Origin: Streptomyces sp. P3
Lineage (GTDB): Bacteria; Actinomycetota; Actinomycetes; Streptomycetales; Streptomycetaceae
DNA length: 64,000 nt
Reading direction: 5' to 3'
Assembly (NCBI RefSeq): GCF_003032475.1
Contig: NZ_CP028369.1
Coordinates: 310,001-374,000 of the forward strand
Shown: positions 16,373 to 25,435 of the stretch, one piece after another
Position numbering within the stretch: position 1 is the first letter of the stretch
How the letters are laid out: each line of letters starts with the position of its first letter
Position numbers and translations under genes: made by a program
The notes under the pieces: generated by a model
Databases searched by the model: none
Told to the model about the DNA's origin: nothing
The model's input: only the letters and a program-made list of their open reading frames with translations

Positions 16373-17302
16373 TCAGGCCTGCTCGCCCTCGGCGGCCGGA
16401 GCGGCCTCGGCGGCGGGAGCCTCGTCGGCAGCGGCCTCGGCGGCGGGAGCCTCGGCGGCCGGAGCCTCGTCGGCAGCGGCCTCGGCCGGCTTCTCGGCAG
16501 CCTCGTCCGCCTTCTCGGCGTCGGCCTTCTTCTCGCCCTCGAGCAGGTCGCGCTCCCACGCGGCCAGCGGCTCGCCGGCGGCCTTGTCGCCCTTGTCGCC
16601 GGTGGCGACGCCGGAACGGGAGATGAGGCCCTCGGCGACGGCGTCGGCGATCACGCGGGTGAGCAGGGTGACGGAGCGGATCGCGTCGTCGTTGCCCGGG
16701 ATCTTGTAGTCGACCTCGTCGGGGTCGCAGTTGGTGTCGAGGATGGCGACGACCGGGATGTTGAGCTTCCGGGCCTCACCGACCGCGATGTGCTCCTTCT
16801 TGGTGTCCACGATCCAGACGGCGCTGGGGACCTTGGACATCTCGCGGATACCACCGAGGGTCTTCTCGAGCTTGGCCTTCTCACGCGAGAGGACCAGGAG
16901 CTCCTTCTTCGTCAGACCCGAGGCGGCGACGTCCTCGAAGTCGATGAGCTCGAGCTCCTTGAGGCGCTGCAGGCGCTTGTAGACGGTCGAGAAGTTGGTG
17001 AGCATGCCGCCCAGCCAGCGCTGGTTGACGTAGGGCATGCCGACGCGGGTGGCCTGCTCGGCGATGGCCTCCTGCGCCTGCTTCTTCGTGCCGACGAACA
17101 TGACCGTGCCGCCGTGGGCGACGGTCTCCTTGACGAACTCGTAGGCGCGGTCGATGTACGACAGCGACTGGAGCAGGTCGATGATGTAGATGCCGTTGCG
17201 CTCGGTGAAGATGAAGCGCTTCATCTTCGGGTTCCAGCGACGGGTCTGGTGACCGAAGTGGACGCCGCTTTCCAGCAGCTCCCGCATCGTGACGACGGCC
17301 AT
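16373..17302 (-). CDS. rpsB: 30S ribosomal protein S2
   Basis: 309 residues, longer than the E. coli 241 because of an actinobacterial tail. The ribosomal core (residues 1-235) includes [20 protein letters not shown] and [20 protein letters not shown]. From about residue 245 the chain is acidic and repetitive, with several copies of ADEAPAAEA that also form DNA direct repeats at 16400-16480. S2 assembles late on the small subunit and bridges to S1. The ATG at 17300-17302 has a good AAGGAG. It is divergent from the M23 peptidase gene. Confidence 0.96.
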   Translation of the reverse strand: MAVVTMRELLESGVHFGHQTRRWNPKMKRFIFTERNGIYIIDLLQSLSYIDRAYEFVKETVAHGGTVMFVGTKKQAQEAIAEQATRVGMPYVNQRWLGGMLTNFSTVYKRLQRLKELELIDFEDVAASGLTKKELLVLSREKAKLEKTLGGIREMSKVPSAVWIVDTKKEHIAVGEARKLNIPVVAILDTNCDPDEVDYKIPGNDDAIRSVTLLTRVIADAVAEGLISRSGVATGDKGDKAAGEPLAAWERDLLEGEKKADAEKADEAAEKPAEAAADEAPAAEAPAAEAAADEAPAAEAAPAAEGEQA

Positions 17303-17516
17303 GGCCGTTCTCCTTGGGTTTCTCGGTTGTGCCGCGGGAACCGGGCGGCTCCCGCGCCTGACGCCCGCGATGCGCCGAGCCACTAAGGACCGAGGGGCGC
17401 GGATACCGGAAGACCGACCGTGGCCGGGCCCCCGATATCGGGGCGTGCGAAGTCGACCCGGTGACCCGGATCGCCAGAAGAAGTGTACGGGACCCGCGGG
17501 GTGCCGGGTGACGCCG

Positions 17517-17543
17517 CTGTCCACAAGTGGCGCGCTGTCCACA
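17517..17543 (+). promoter_or_regulatory. Pair of DnaA-box-like 9-mers
   Basis: CTGTCCACA occurs at 17517-17525 and again at 17535-17543 in the same direction, 18 bp apart. It differs from the Streptomyces DnaA box TTGTCCACA only in the first base. The pair sits in the divergent promoter region between rpsB and the M23 peptidase gene. Binding by DnaA is an inference. Confidence 0.4.
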
Positions 17544-17583
17544 GGCCACAGCCGTGATCGGCGGGATGCGGGACGGTTCGGTC

Positions 17584-18417
17584 ATGTATGCGAAGCGATG
17601 CCTCAGCGGCCTGGCGCTGCTCCTGTCGATCATGACGCTGACGTCCACGGCGTGGGCCGGTCCACCCGCCCGACCCGGCTTGTCCGCCCCACAGCTCCCG
17701 TCCGCCCTGCCGCACCCTTCCGCCCCGCCGGGCCCGTCCGCTCCACCAGGCCCGCCGACCTCGCCGGGCTCGTCGACCACATCCGCCCTCCCGACCCTGC
17801 CGAGCCCGCCGACCCTGCCGAGAATGTCGAGCTCGTCAGCGCCGACGACGCCGACGGCCCCGCCTGTCTCAGCGACCCAGCCGTCGGCCTCCCCGCCCCC
17901 CGGCCCCACCCCGGCCGAGGCCGGCGGTGAGGCCGAGGGCGGCGGTGAGGCGCTGCCCGTTCCGGCGATCGGCCGGACGTGGCCGGTGGGCACGCGTCCG
18001 CCGGTGGTACGCGGCTGGGAACCTCCGGCGACGCCGTACGCCCGCGGCCATCGAGGGGTCGACCTGGCGGCCCCGCCGGGCGCACCGGTACGGGCCGTGG
18101 CAGCCGGACGGGTGTCATTCGCCGGCCAGGTGGCCGGCCGGGGCGTGGTCTCGGTGGAGCTGACGGCCACGGGCATGCCGCCGCTGCGCACGACGTACGA
18201 GCCCGTGCGGGCGTCGGTGCGCGAGGGGGACCAGGTGAGCCCGGGCCAGGTGGTCGGGACGGTGGAGCCGTCGGACCGGCACTGCGCGCGGAGCTGTGTG
18301 CACTGGGGGCTGCGGCGCGGCGAGACCTACCTCGACCCGTTGTCCCTGCTGCCGCCGTGGCTGCGGCGCACGGCCCCCTCCAGACTCCTGCCGGTACTGG
18401 GCGTCCCCTTGCCGTGA
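17584..18417 (+). CDS. Secreted M23 (LytM) family peptidase-like protein
   Basis: 277 residues. The signal peptide covers about residues 1-27 (KRCLSGLALLLSIMTLTSTAWA). A Pro/Ser/Thr-rich linker runs to about residue 120, and the C-terminal domain is a lysostaphin/LytM fold. The first zinc motif is intact in ARGHRGVDLAAPPGAPV (His and Asp, near residue 156). The last one reads SCVHWGLRRG: the second His of the HxH pair is kept but the first is Cys. Such proteins act on peptidoglycan cross-links or regulate other hydrolases. The ATG at 17584 is chosen because the signal peptide begins there; a start at 17566 would add six polar residues. Confidence 0.82.
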   Translation: MYAKRCLSGLALLLSIMTLTSTAWAGPPARPGLSAPQLPSALPHPSAPPGPSAPPGPPTSPGSSTTSALPTLPSPPTLPRMSSSSAPTTPTAPPVSATQPSASPPPGPTPAEAGGEAEGGGEALPVPAIGRTWPVGTRPPVVRGWEPPATPYARGHRGVDLAAPPGAPVRAVAAGRVSFAGQVAGRGVVSVELTATGMPPLRTTYEPVRASVREGDQVSPGQVVGTVEPSDRHCARSCVHWGLRRGETYLDPLSLLPPWLRRTAPSRLLPVLGVPLP

Positions 18418-18492
18418 TCCGGCCCGGGAGCCCCCGCCACCCCCGCCGCGCCGCGGCCGCCGCCACCCTTCGGCCGCCGGGCCGGCTGGGCG

Positions 18493-18524
18493 CAGGGCGG
18501 CAGGGCGGCAGGGCGGCAGGGCGA
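18493..18524 (+). repeat. 8-bp tandem repeat, four units
   Basis: CAGGGCGG is repeated at 18493, 18501 and 18509, with a fourth unit CAGGGCGA at 18517-18524. It ends four bases before the stop of the TetR gene on the other strand and lies 75 nt after the peptidase gene. It is a likely slippage-prone microsatellite. Confidence 0.9.
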
Positions 18525-18527
18525 GGT

Positions 18528-19118
18528 TCAGCCGCGGACTCCTCGTAGGACCATGCCGACCGCAGCCTCCGTGATCGCCGACGGGTCCTCCGCGGCGCCC
18601 AGCTCGATCCGCCGTACCGCCGCGTCCACGACGCCCTGCAGAAGCATCGCCGCCAGCCGGGGCTGCGCATGACCCAGCTCGGCCAGCGCCTCTCCGATCA
18701 TCGCCACGAGGCCGCCGTGCGCCGCCCGGATCTTCTCCCTGGCTCCGGCGTCCAGCTCGCTGGCCGAGATCGCCACGACGGCCCGGTGCCGCCGGTCCCC
18801 GACCAGGGCGAGCTGCCGTCGCACGTACGCCTCGACCTTGGCCTCGGCGCCGTCGGCCGCGGTCATCGCGGCCTCGACCTCCGCCGTCCACACGGGGAAG
18901 TCGACCTCGCACAGCTCCTCGACCACGGCGGCCCGCGAACGGAAGTACTCGTACACGGACGAGCGCGCGAGACCCGTCCGCTCGGCGAGGGCCGGGAACG
19001 TCAGCGCTTCCGTCCCGCCCTCGGACAACAGGGAACGTGCCGCGTCCAGCAGGGCGGCACGCTGCATCGACCGGTGCTCGGCCACGGAGGCCGCTCGAAT
19101 CCTTGGCACGTCGTCCAT
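18528..19118 (-). CDS. TetR family transcriptional regulator
   Basis: 196 residues. The N-terminal helix-turn-helix is clear: RAALLDAARSLLSEGGTEAL, then FPALAERTGLARSSVYEYFR, the standard TetR recognition pattern. The remaining 130 residues are the ligand-binding and dimerisation domain, with no family-specific motif that I recognise. It lies between the M23 peptidase (convergent) and whiG (same strand, 61 nt upstream). Its ligand and targets are unknown; autoregulation would be typical. Confidence 0.9.
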   Translation of the reverse strand: MDDVPRIRAASVAEHRSMQRAALLDAARSLLSEGGTEALTFPALAERTGLARSSVYEYFRSRAAVVEELCEVDFPVWTAEVEAAMTAADGAEAKVEAYVRRQLALVGDRRHRAVVAISASELDAGAREKIRAAHGGLVAMIGEALAELGHAQPRLAAMLLQGVVDAAVRRIELGAAEDPSAITEAAVGMVLRGVRG

Positions 19119-19179
19119 TTTACGGACGTGCCACGCCCTGCGGGAGTGACTGCGCCCGCCGGCACCGGCAACGGGCGGG

Positions 19180-20022
19180 TCAGCGACCGAAGCTCGCCAG
19201 TTTGGCCCGCAGCTGGAGCACCGACTTGGTGTGGATCTGACTGACCCTGCTCTCGGTCACACCCAGCACGTTCCCGATCTCGGCGAGCGTCAGCCCCTCG
19301 TAGTAGTACAGGGTGACGACCGTCTTCTCCCGGTCGGGCAGCGTGTTGATCGCCCGGGCGAGGAACCGCCTGAGCTCCCGGTCCTCGGCCACCTCCACCG
19401 GGTTGTCGGCGGCCGTGTCCTCCAGCGTGTCCATCAGACTCAGCCGGTCGCCGCCCTCGCCGCCGACGTGCAGCAGCTCCTCCAGCGCCACCACGTTGGC
19501 CAGCGACAACTGACTGAACACGGCGTGCAAGTCCTCGACGGCGATGCCCAGCTCGGCCGCGACCTCGCACTCCGACGGGGTCCGCCTCAGCCGTGCCTCC
19601 AACGTGGCGTAGGCCCGCTCCACGTTGCGCGCCTTCTGCCGGACCGACCTCGGGATCCAGTCCAGCGCCCGCAGCTCGTCGATCATCGCGCCGCGGATCC
19701 GGGTGATCGCGTACGTCTCGAACTTGATCTCCCGGTCGACGTCGAACTTCTCGATCGCGTCGATCAGCCCGAAGACCCCGGAGGACACGAAGTCGGCCTG
19801 CTCCACGTTGGGGGGCAGGCCGACGCTCACCCTTCCCGCCACGTACTTCACCAGCGGCGAGTAGTGCAGGATCAACTGCTCCCGCAGCCGCTCGTCGCCC
19901 GTCGCCTTGTACGAGCGCCACAGCTCGTCGAGCGTCGAGGGAGCGGGCGGCCGCACGCTGCCACCGTCACGGGCGGCTGGGGGGATCGCCGCCCGGTCGG
20001 ACCCGGAGGTGTGCTGAGGCAT
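19180..20022 (-). CDS. whiG: RNA polymerase sigma factor WhiG
   Basis: 280 residues, FliA-type sigma factor that starts sporulation in aerial hyphae of Streptomyces. Region 2 is visible in [20 protein letters not shown] and [20 protein letters not shown]. Region 4 is in [20 protein letters not shown] and [19 protein letters not shown]. From memory it is nearly identical to S. coelicolor WhiG, whose activity is held by the anti-sigma factor RsiG with c-di-GMP. The ATG at 20022 has AAGGCGACGA ahead. It stands alone, 273 nt downstream of dprA on the same strand. Confidence 0.97.
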   Translation of the reverse strand: MPQHTSGSDRAAIPPAARDGGSVRPPAPSTLDELWRSYKATGDERLREQLILHYSPLVKYVAGRVSVGLPPNVEQADFVSSGVFGLIDAIEKFDVDREIKFETYAITRIRGAMIDELRALDWIPRSVRQKARNVERAYATLEARLRRTPSECEVAAELGIAVEDLHAVFSQLSLANVVALEELLHVGGEGGDRLSLMDTLEDTAADNPVEVAEDRELRRFLARAINTLPDREKTVVTLYYYEGLTLAEIGNVLGVTESRVSQIHTKSVLQLRAKLASFGR

Positions 20023-20295
20023 TCGTCGCCTTGTGCCGTTCTGCAGTGAAGTGCGTCGGGGTGGGTGAAGGTGTTACCAGGTGGTGCAGTGGTGCCGGTC
20101 TGTGACGGAATCCTCGTGAGCGTAGCGTGACTGCGGTGTCGCGGTGCGCGAAGTTCGCGGTGCGACCGGTACGCAGATACGTTCCGCTTGGCGCCCTCCC
20201 GGGGCAGGTCGATCGGGGTCGCCATCACGAGGTCGCGTCAACTACCGGACTCCACAAGGCTTTCGGCGTTCCCCCGGACGGCCGAACCCCCGGAG

Positions 20296-21453
20296 TCAAC
20301 CCGGAGGCCGATCCCCTCGAACGGAGACCATCGCCTGGCGTGTCAACTTCCAGCCGTCGCCGTGTCGTTCGACGTATCCGAGCGCTCTGAGCTCGTACAG
20401 CCTCGCGATCGCGTCGTCCGGTGTCGTCCGGGCTTCGCGGGCGATCTCGTCGACCGCCGCGGTCCGGCGTGCCGGGAGCGCGGCCAGCACTCGCCGGGCC
20501 CCCGGCTCCAGGAGGTCGCGCGGCAGCGCCGGCCCGCGCCGGGCGGGCGCCAGTTCGCCCATGTCACCGACCAGCTCGACGATCTCCGCGGCATCGGTGA
20601 CCAGCACGGCCTCCTCCCGCAGCAGTTCGTGCACCCCTGCGGAGAGGCCGCTGGTGGCCGGGCCCGGCACTCCTATCGTGTGCCGTCCCAGGCGTTGTGC
20701 CGCCCGGGCGGTGACCAGCGAGCCGCTGCGATGGGCGGCCTCCACGACGACCGTGCCCCGGGTGAGCGCGGCGATCACCCGGTTGCGCAGGATGAAGCGG
20801 CTCGGCGTCGGGTGCTCGCCCGGCGGCAACTCCCCGATCACCAGACCCTGTTCGGCGATCCTGCCGATCAACTGTGTGTGACCCCGCGGATAGGGCTGGT
20901 CCACCCCGCACGCGAGGACGGCGACGGTGGCGCCGCCTGCGCCGAGGGCGCCCCGGTGGGCGGCTCCGTCGACCCCGTAGGCGCCGCCGGACACGACCAC
21001 CCAGCCGCGTTCGGCGAGGCCGCAGGCGAGGGAGGCGGCCATGTGGGCGCCGTACTCGGTGCAGGCGCGGGCGCCGACGACGGCCACCGAGCGCAGCGCC
21101 CACATCCGCAGGCTGGGCCGCCCCCGCACCCAGAGCCCGAGCGGCCGGGCGTCCCCGAGCTCTTCCAGCGTCCCCGGCCACTCCGCGTCGCCCGGGCACA
21201 CGAACCGCACCCCGGCCTTCTCGGCGAGGGCCAGGTCCCGCTCCGGATCGGCCAGCTGGGCGCGCGCCCTGAGCCCGGCCCACCGCCGTGCGGTCACTCC
21301 CGGCAGCGGCTCCCCGTCCGCGCACAGCCGGCGCACCACCTCCCGCGCGCCACGCTTGCGCACCCACTGACCGCCGACCTCGTCGCCGGGCTCGACGACC
21401 CGGCAGAGGAAGACCCGGGCCAGCCGGTCGTCGGCCCGGACGCCGCCGTTCAC
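20296..21453 (-). CDS. dprA: DNA processing protein DprA (Smf family)
   Basis: 385 residues. The Rossmann-type single-strand DNA binding domain is clear: SVAVVGARACTEYGAHMA, VVSGGAYGVDGAAHRGAL, ILRNRVIAALTRGTVVVEA and GSLVTARAAQRLGR. A C-terminal winged helix covers about residues 310-370 (VDEIAREARTTPDDAIARLY). DprA loads RecA on incoming single-stranded DNA in competent bacteria; its job in Streptomyces is unclear. The GTG at 21451-21453 overlaps the comM stop as GTGA, so translation is coupled. The frame stays open through comM, so the start is set by this junction and by homology. Confidence 0.92.
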   Translation of the reverse strand: MNGGVRADDRLARVFLCRVVEPGDEVGGQWVRKRGAREVVRRLCADGEPLPGVTARRWAGLRARAQLADPERDLALAEKAGVRFVCPGDAEWPGTLEELGDARPLGLWVRGRPSLRMWALRSVAVVGARACTEYGAHMAASLACGLAERGWVVVSGGAYGVDGAAHRGALGAGGATVAVLACGVDQPYPRGHTQLIGRIAEQGLVIGELPPGEHPTPSRFILRNRVIAALTRGTVVVEAAHRSGSLVTARAAQRLGRHTIGVPGPATSGLSAGVHELLREEAVLVTDAAEIVELVGDMGELAPARRGPALPRDLLEPGARRVLAALPARRTAAVDEIAREARTTPDDAIARLYELRALGYVERHGDGWKLTRQAMVSVRGDRPPG

Positions 21454-23066
21454 GTGAGGGCCCCGAGAGCCATCGGCACCCCGCGGGGAACCCCCGTGCG
21501 CAGCTGGAGGGCCAGTGCCACGTCCGTCGCGTCCGGCCGGTCGTGGCCGACCAGGTCGGCGACCGTCCAGGCGACCCGCAGCACACGGTCGAGCCCGCGG
21601 GCGGTCAGCGTCCCGCGCTCCAGGTTCCGCTCCGCCTCGTCCATCGCGCCGACCGCCGCGTGCCAGCGGTGGCGCAGCTCCCGCCCCGGCACTTCGGAGT
21701 TGGTCCGCCACGGAGTGCCCGCCAGCCGGGCCGCCGCGCGCTCCCGGGCGGCCCGCACCCGGTCGGCGACGGTCGTTGTGGACTCGCCTCCGGGCCCGCG
21801 GTGCGCGAGCTCGGCCCGGCTGACCGCGTCGACCTCCACACGCAGGTCGACCCGGTCGAGCAGCGGCCCGGAGAGCCGCGCCTGGTAGCGGCGGACCGCG
21901 GCGGGCGAACAGTCGCACAGGGCGTCGCGCAGCGAGAACCGCCCGCACGGGCACGGGTTGGCGGCGAGCACCATGAGAAACCGCGCCGGGAACCGTACGA
22001 CGCCCGCGCTGCGCGCGATCACCACGTGCCCCGATTCGAGCGGCTGCCGCAGGGCGTCGAGGACCCGGCTGCCGAACTCGGGGGTCTCGTCGAGGAAGAG
22101 CACGCCCCGATGGGCCAGCGAGACCGCGCCGGGGCGGGCGATGCCGGGGCCGCCGCCGACCAGTGACTGCATCGTGGCCGAGTGGTGCGGGGCGCAGTAC
22201 GGGGGCACGTCGATCAGAGGCTTGCCGGGCGGCAGCAGACCGGCCACCGAGTGCACCGCCGTGACTTCCAGCGACTCCTCCCTGCACAGCGTGGGCAGCA
22301 CCGTCGGCAGACGCTCCGCGAGCATCGTCTTGCCGGCGCCGGGCGGGCCCTCCAGGAACAGATGGTGTCCGCCCGCGGCGGCCACCTCCACCGCGGTGCG
22401 CGCCGAACGCTGGCCGACCACGTCCGCGAGGTCGTGCTCCTGCTCCGGGTGAGCGGCGCCCATGCCGGTGGCCTCGCCCGTGCCGGGCACCCGCAGGCCG
22501 GCCAGGAGCGGATCCGGGCGGCCCGTCTCGTCCGGATCCTCCTCGGGCACGGGCTCGTCGGCGAGGACGGCGATGAGCTGCCGCAGGCTGCGCACTCCGA
22601 GCACGGAGACGCCCGGCACCAGCGCGGCCTCGGCGGCCGCGCTCTCGGGCACGACCACCTGCTCGTATCCGGCGGTCGCGGCGGCCAGCACCGCGGGGAG
22701 GACGCCCCGCACCGGCCGCACCCGCCCGTCCAGGCCCAGCTCGCCGATCATCACGATGTCGGCGAGCACCCGCGGGTCGATCCGTTCCGCCGCGCCGAGC
22801 ACCGCACAAGCCACGGCGAGGTCGAAGCCCGATCCGCCCTTGGGCACGGAGGCGGGGCTGAGGCCCACCGTGAGCTTCTTCTGCGGCCACTCGCCGCCCG
22901 AGTTCACCACCGCCGCCCGCACCCGGTCCCGGCTCTCGCTCAGGCTCTTGTCCGGCAGCCCCACCAGGGTGAACGCCGCCACTCCGGGTTCGAGGTCGGC
23001 CTGGACCTCGACGACCACGCCCTCGACGCCCACCAGCGCCACCGCACACGTACGCGCGAAGCCCAT
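21450..23066 (-). CDS. comM: ComM/YifB family Mg-chelatase-like AAA ATPase
   Basis: 538 residues. The N-terminal Lon-like domain (LVGLPDKSLSESRDRVRAA; PASVPKGGSGFDLAVACAVL) is followed by an AAA+ module with Walker A GPPGAGKTMLAERLP and the Walker B/sensor region FLDETPEFGSRVLDALRQPL. A cysteine cluster lies in NPCPCGRFSLRDALCDC. A C-terminal Mg-chelatase-like lid ends the protein. In Vibrio, ComM is a branch migration helicase in natural transformation. It starts one base after the yraN stop and overlaps dprA by 4 nt, forming a yraN-comM-dprA unit. Confidence 0.93.
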   Translation of the reverse strand: MGFARTCAVALVGVEGVVVEVQADLEPGVAAFTLVGLPDKSLSESRDRVRAAVVNSGGEWPQKKLTVGLSPASVPKGGSGFDLAVACAVLGAAERIDPRVLADIVMIGELGLDGRVRPVRGVLPAVLAAATAGYEQVVVPESAAAEAALVPGVSVLGVRSLRQLIAVLADEPVPEEDPDETGRPDPLLAGLRVPGTGEATGMGAAHPEQEHDLADVVGQRSARTAVEVAAAGGHHLFLEGPPGAGKTMLAERLPTVLPTLCREESLEVTAVHSVAGLLPPGKPLIDVPPYCAPHHSATMQSLVGGGPGIARPGAVSLAHRGVLFLDETPEFGSRVLDALRQPLESGHVVIARSAGVVRFPARFLMVLAANPCPCGRFSLRDALCDCSPAAVRRYQARLSGPLLDRVDLRVEVDAVSRAELAHRGPGGESTTTVADRVRAARERAAARLAGTPWRTNSEVPGRELRHRWHAAVGAMDEAERNLERGTLTARGLDRVLRVAWTVADLVGHDRPDATDVALALQLRTGVPRGVPMALGALT

Positions 23067-23067
23067 C

Positions 23068-23439
23068 TCAGGCCACCCCCCGCGCGTGCTGCACGACGGC
23101 GGCTCCGCGGCGCGGCAGGACCACGCCGACCAGGTCGATCCGGACGCCGCCCGGCGGGGCTCCGCCGTGTGCCTGGATCCATCGCTCGGCGAGCCCGCGC
23201 AGGCGCTCCGCCTTCTCCGGCGTCACCGCGGCCATCGGGTGCTGGAAGCCGCCGCCCCTGCGGGTCTTCACCTCGCAGACCACCAGGACGTCGCCGTCCC
23301 TCGCGACGATGTCGATCTCGCCGCTCCTGCCGCAGCGCCAGTTGCGCTGCAGGACCGTCATCCCCGTCTCGGCCAGCCGCCGGGCGGCCAGCTCCTCGCC
23401 GTACCTGCCGAGTGCACCACGTGCCAGCTGTGCGTTCAT
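23068..23439 (-). CDS. YraN family (UPF0102) endonuclease-like protein
   Basis: 123 residues with a PD-(D/E)xK nuclease core. The motifs are [15 protein letters not shown], then [20 protein letters not shown] with the Glu-Asp pair, and [10 protein letters not shown] with the catalytic E-x-K. This resembles Holliday-junction resolvase-type folds; the cellular role is not settled. The ATG at 23437-23439 gives the usual length. It is the first gene of the tightly packed yraN-comM-dprA group and sits 180 nt after the DUF2469 gene. Confidence 0.9.
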   Translation of the reverse strand: MNAQLARGALGRYGEELAARRLAETGMTVLQRNWRCGRSGEIDIVARDGDVLVVCEVKTRRGGGFQHPMAAVTPEKAERLRGLAERWIQAHGGAPPGGVRIDLVGVVLPRRGAAVVQHARGVA

Positions 23440-23619
23440 GTCGGCACCACCTCCGGCGCCAACGTTCACGCATCCGCCTCCACCGAAAGGATCTTGGTGG
23501 ACGGACCGGCGACTGTGGAGAACTCCGTCACCCGCCCGGGGGGTCCGGCTCAGCCGCCGGCCGGCGGGGGCACTCACCGGGCAGGCGGCGTGCACCCGGC
23601 GGGGCCCGCGGCCGGGGGG

Positions 23620-23928
23620 TCAGTTCCCCGGAAGCTCCAGGTCGCTCTTGTTCAGCTCCTCGATGTTCACGTCCTTGAACGTGAGGACCCTCACCTGCTT
23701 CACGAAGCGGGCCGGTCGGTACATGTCCCACACCCAGGCGTCGGCCATCGACACCTCGAAGAACACCTCGCCCTGGACCGAGTGCACCTGCATCTCGTAG
23801 TCGTTGGTCAGATAGAAACGACGCTCGGTCTCGATCACGTATTTGAACAGACCGACGACATCGCGGTACTCCCGGTAGAGCTTCAGCTCCATCTCGGTCT
23901 CGTACTTCTCGAGGTCCTCGGCGCTCAT
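23620..23928 (-). CDS. DUF2469 family protein
   Basis: 102 residues, highly conserved across Actinobacteria. The sequence SAEDLEKYETEMELKLYREY and the segment VYFDVSMADAWVWDMYRP-like EVSMADAWVWDMYRPARFV are the family hallmarks. It is rich in Tyr, Trp and acidic residues and has no signal or membrane segment. The function is unknown. It lies between the nudix gene and yraN, where it is usually found in this phylum. I infer some link with the sipZ operon, given the 56-nt gap. Confidence 0.92.
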   Translation of the reverse strand: MSAEDLEKYETEMELKLYREYRDVVGLFKYVIETERRFYLTNDYEMQVHSVQGEVFFEVSMADAWVWDMYRPARFVKQVRVLTFKDVNIEELNKSDLELPGN

Positions 23929-23984
23929 GGCATGTTCCCCTTCAGCCGTGCGATCCCCCCATTGTGCGCCAGTCCCGAGTGCCC

Positions 23985-24521
23985 CTAGACGATTTCCGTC
24001 TCAAGGGTCACCGGTCCGGCCGGGGGACCTTCGTCGAGCAGCCTGCGCAGCAGCTCGGCGAGTCTGGTCGGATACACCGTCTCATGTGCCTGGGTCAGTT
24101 CCTGACACGTCCACCAGCGCGCTCCGGCGACACTGCGCCGTTCCAGCTCGGTCAGGGCCGTCGCCCGGGTCGCCGTCACCGTCGTCCGGGCGAGGTAGTA
24201 CCACTCGTCCTGGTCCCAGCGGCGTCCGGCGAAGGGGAATGAGCACCTCCGCCGCCACAGCACGGGGCCGAGGTCGACCTCGGTGATGCCGGTCTCCTCG
24301 ACGAGTTCCCGCAGAGCGGCCTCCTCAAGGGTCTCGTCGCCCTCCACACCGCCGCCGGGCGTGAACCACCAGTGGTCGGCGGGGTCGTCCGGTTCATGGC
24401 CGTGGAGCAGCAGGATGCGGTCCTGCGGGTCGAGCAGGACGACCCGCGCCACCTTGCGCAGCCCGCCCTCGTAGGAGTCGACGCCCACGCCGGTCGGCTC
24501 GTCCGCCGGCTCAGCGGGCAC
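23985..24521 (-). CDS. NUDIX hydrolase
   Basis: 178 residues. The nudix box is complete: GGGVEGDETLEEAALRELVE followed by ETGI, fitting Gx5Ex7REUxEExGU and providing the magnesium site for nucleoside diphosphate-X hydrolysis. The substrate cannot be told. I use the GTG at 24519-24521, which overlaps the sipZ stop by 11 nt. In-frame starts further upstream would overlap sipZ deeply. In S. lividans sipZ is described as the first gene of an operon with unrelated genes, which fits this layout. Confidence 0.88.
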   Translation of the reverse strand: MPAEPADEPTGVGVDSYEGGLRKVARVVLLDPQDRILLLHGHEPDDPADHWWFTPGGGVEGDETLEEAALRELVEETGITEVDLGPVLWRRRCSFPFAGRRWDQDEWYYLARTTVTATRATALTELERRSVAGARWWTCQELTQAHETVYPTRLAELLRRLLDEGPPAGPVTLETEIV

Positions 24522-25287
24522 CGGCGGGCTCCGGCCGGGTACGGCGGCGGCCCGTCCGCTTGGCGATCGGGCCGTATGCGCCGCCACCGAGCACCAGCAC
24601 GGCGCCGCCGACGATCAGCCAGCCGATCGTGCCCAGCGGACCCGGCTCGGAGAGCGCGCCGAGGTCCGTGAAGCCCGTGGGCCGCTTCAGCATGCCCTTC
24701 ATGGGCCAGACCACGGCGTCGACGCGGGCCTTGACGGCGCTGCGCGCCACCGTGCCCTGGGCCGCGTCGGTGAGGTGGGCGGTGGAGTCCAGGGAGCCCT
24801 GGCGCTCGTCGCCGAGGAGGAAGAGCCTGCCCTCGGGGACCGTCACGGTCGGGAAGTTCTTGATCTCGGCCAGCGTGCCCGGCGGCAGATACGGTTCCTC
24901 GATCTGCTTGCCGTTGACGGTCAGCTTGCCGTCGGTGCAGCAGGAGACCGTGTCGCCGCCGACCGCGACCACGCGCTTGACCACGGGCGCGTTGCTCACC
25001 CAGGTCTTGTCGGTGAAGACGACCACGTCCCCGCGGTGCACCTCGCCGCCGTCGACGCGCTGGGCGAGCACGCGGTCGCCGGCGGCGATCGTCGGGCTCA
25101 TGGAGCTGGTGGGCACGGTGTAGGGCCGGTAGAGCAGGGCTCCCCAGGCGAACCCGCCGAGGAACAGCACGAGGCCCAGTGCGACGGCCAGTCCGGACAG
25201 TCGCTGTCCGGTCCGGCTGCCCACCGGGCCGCTGCTGGTGCCACCGCCGCTGTGCGGGGCCGTTCGTGTAGTGCTCTCGCCACCCAT
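24511..25287 (-). CDS. sipZ: Type I signal peptidase SipZ
   Basis: 258 residues. One N-terminal membrane segment (LAVALGLVLFLGGFAWGALL) is followed by the catalytic serine in VPTSSMSPTIAAGDRVL and the catalytic lysine in VVKRVVAVGGDTV. Box E-like FLLGDERQGSLDST follows. A second hydrophobic segment at the C-terminus (GWLIVGGAVLVLGGGAYG) gives a two-pass topology. It removes signal peptides from exported proteins. It begins 148 nt after sipY and heads a separate unit with the nudix gene. Confidence 0.9.
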   Translation of the reverse strand: MGGESTTRTAPHSGGGTSSGPVGSRTGQRLSGLAVALGLVLFLGGFAWGALLYRPYTVPTSSMSPTIAAGDRVLAQRVDGGEVHRGDVVVFTDKTWVSNAPVVKRVVAVGGDTVSCCTDGKLTVNGKQIEEPYLPPGTLAEIKNFPTVTVPEGRLFLLGDERQGSLDSTAHLTDAAQGTVARSAVKARVDAVVWPMKGMLKRPTGFTDLGALSEPGPLGTIGWLIVGGAVLVLGGGAYGPIAKRTGRRRTRPEPAGAR

Positions 25288-25435
25288 GGACCCGCACCCT
25301 ACCCGGCGGTACCGAACCCGGTCAGCCCCTCTTTCCCGGCCCCGCCCGGTTCGGCCCGGTCTTCGCAGGCCGAGGTCACACGCTTGGGAAAGGGTTTGCC
25401 GAGAGAGGGCCCGGCGGGCCGCCGGGGCCTCGCGG

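Noticed and set aside
16400..16500. Direct repeats at the rpsB 3' end as a mobile element
   Set aside because: They simply encode the ADEAPAAEA acidic tail of S2, usual in actinobacteria.
17303..17583. ydaO/c-di-AMP riboswitch upstream of the M23 peptidase
   Set aside because: Streptomyces wall hydrolase genes often have one, but I could not find the conserved blocks here.
20296..23049. A single 917-codon frame spanning dprA and comM
   Set aside because: The upstream part is an out-of-frame reading of comM. The true dprA starts at the GTG of the GTGA overlap at 21450-21453.
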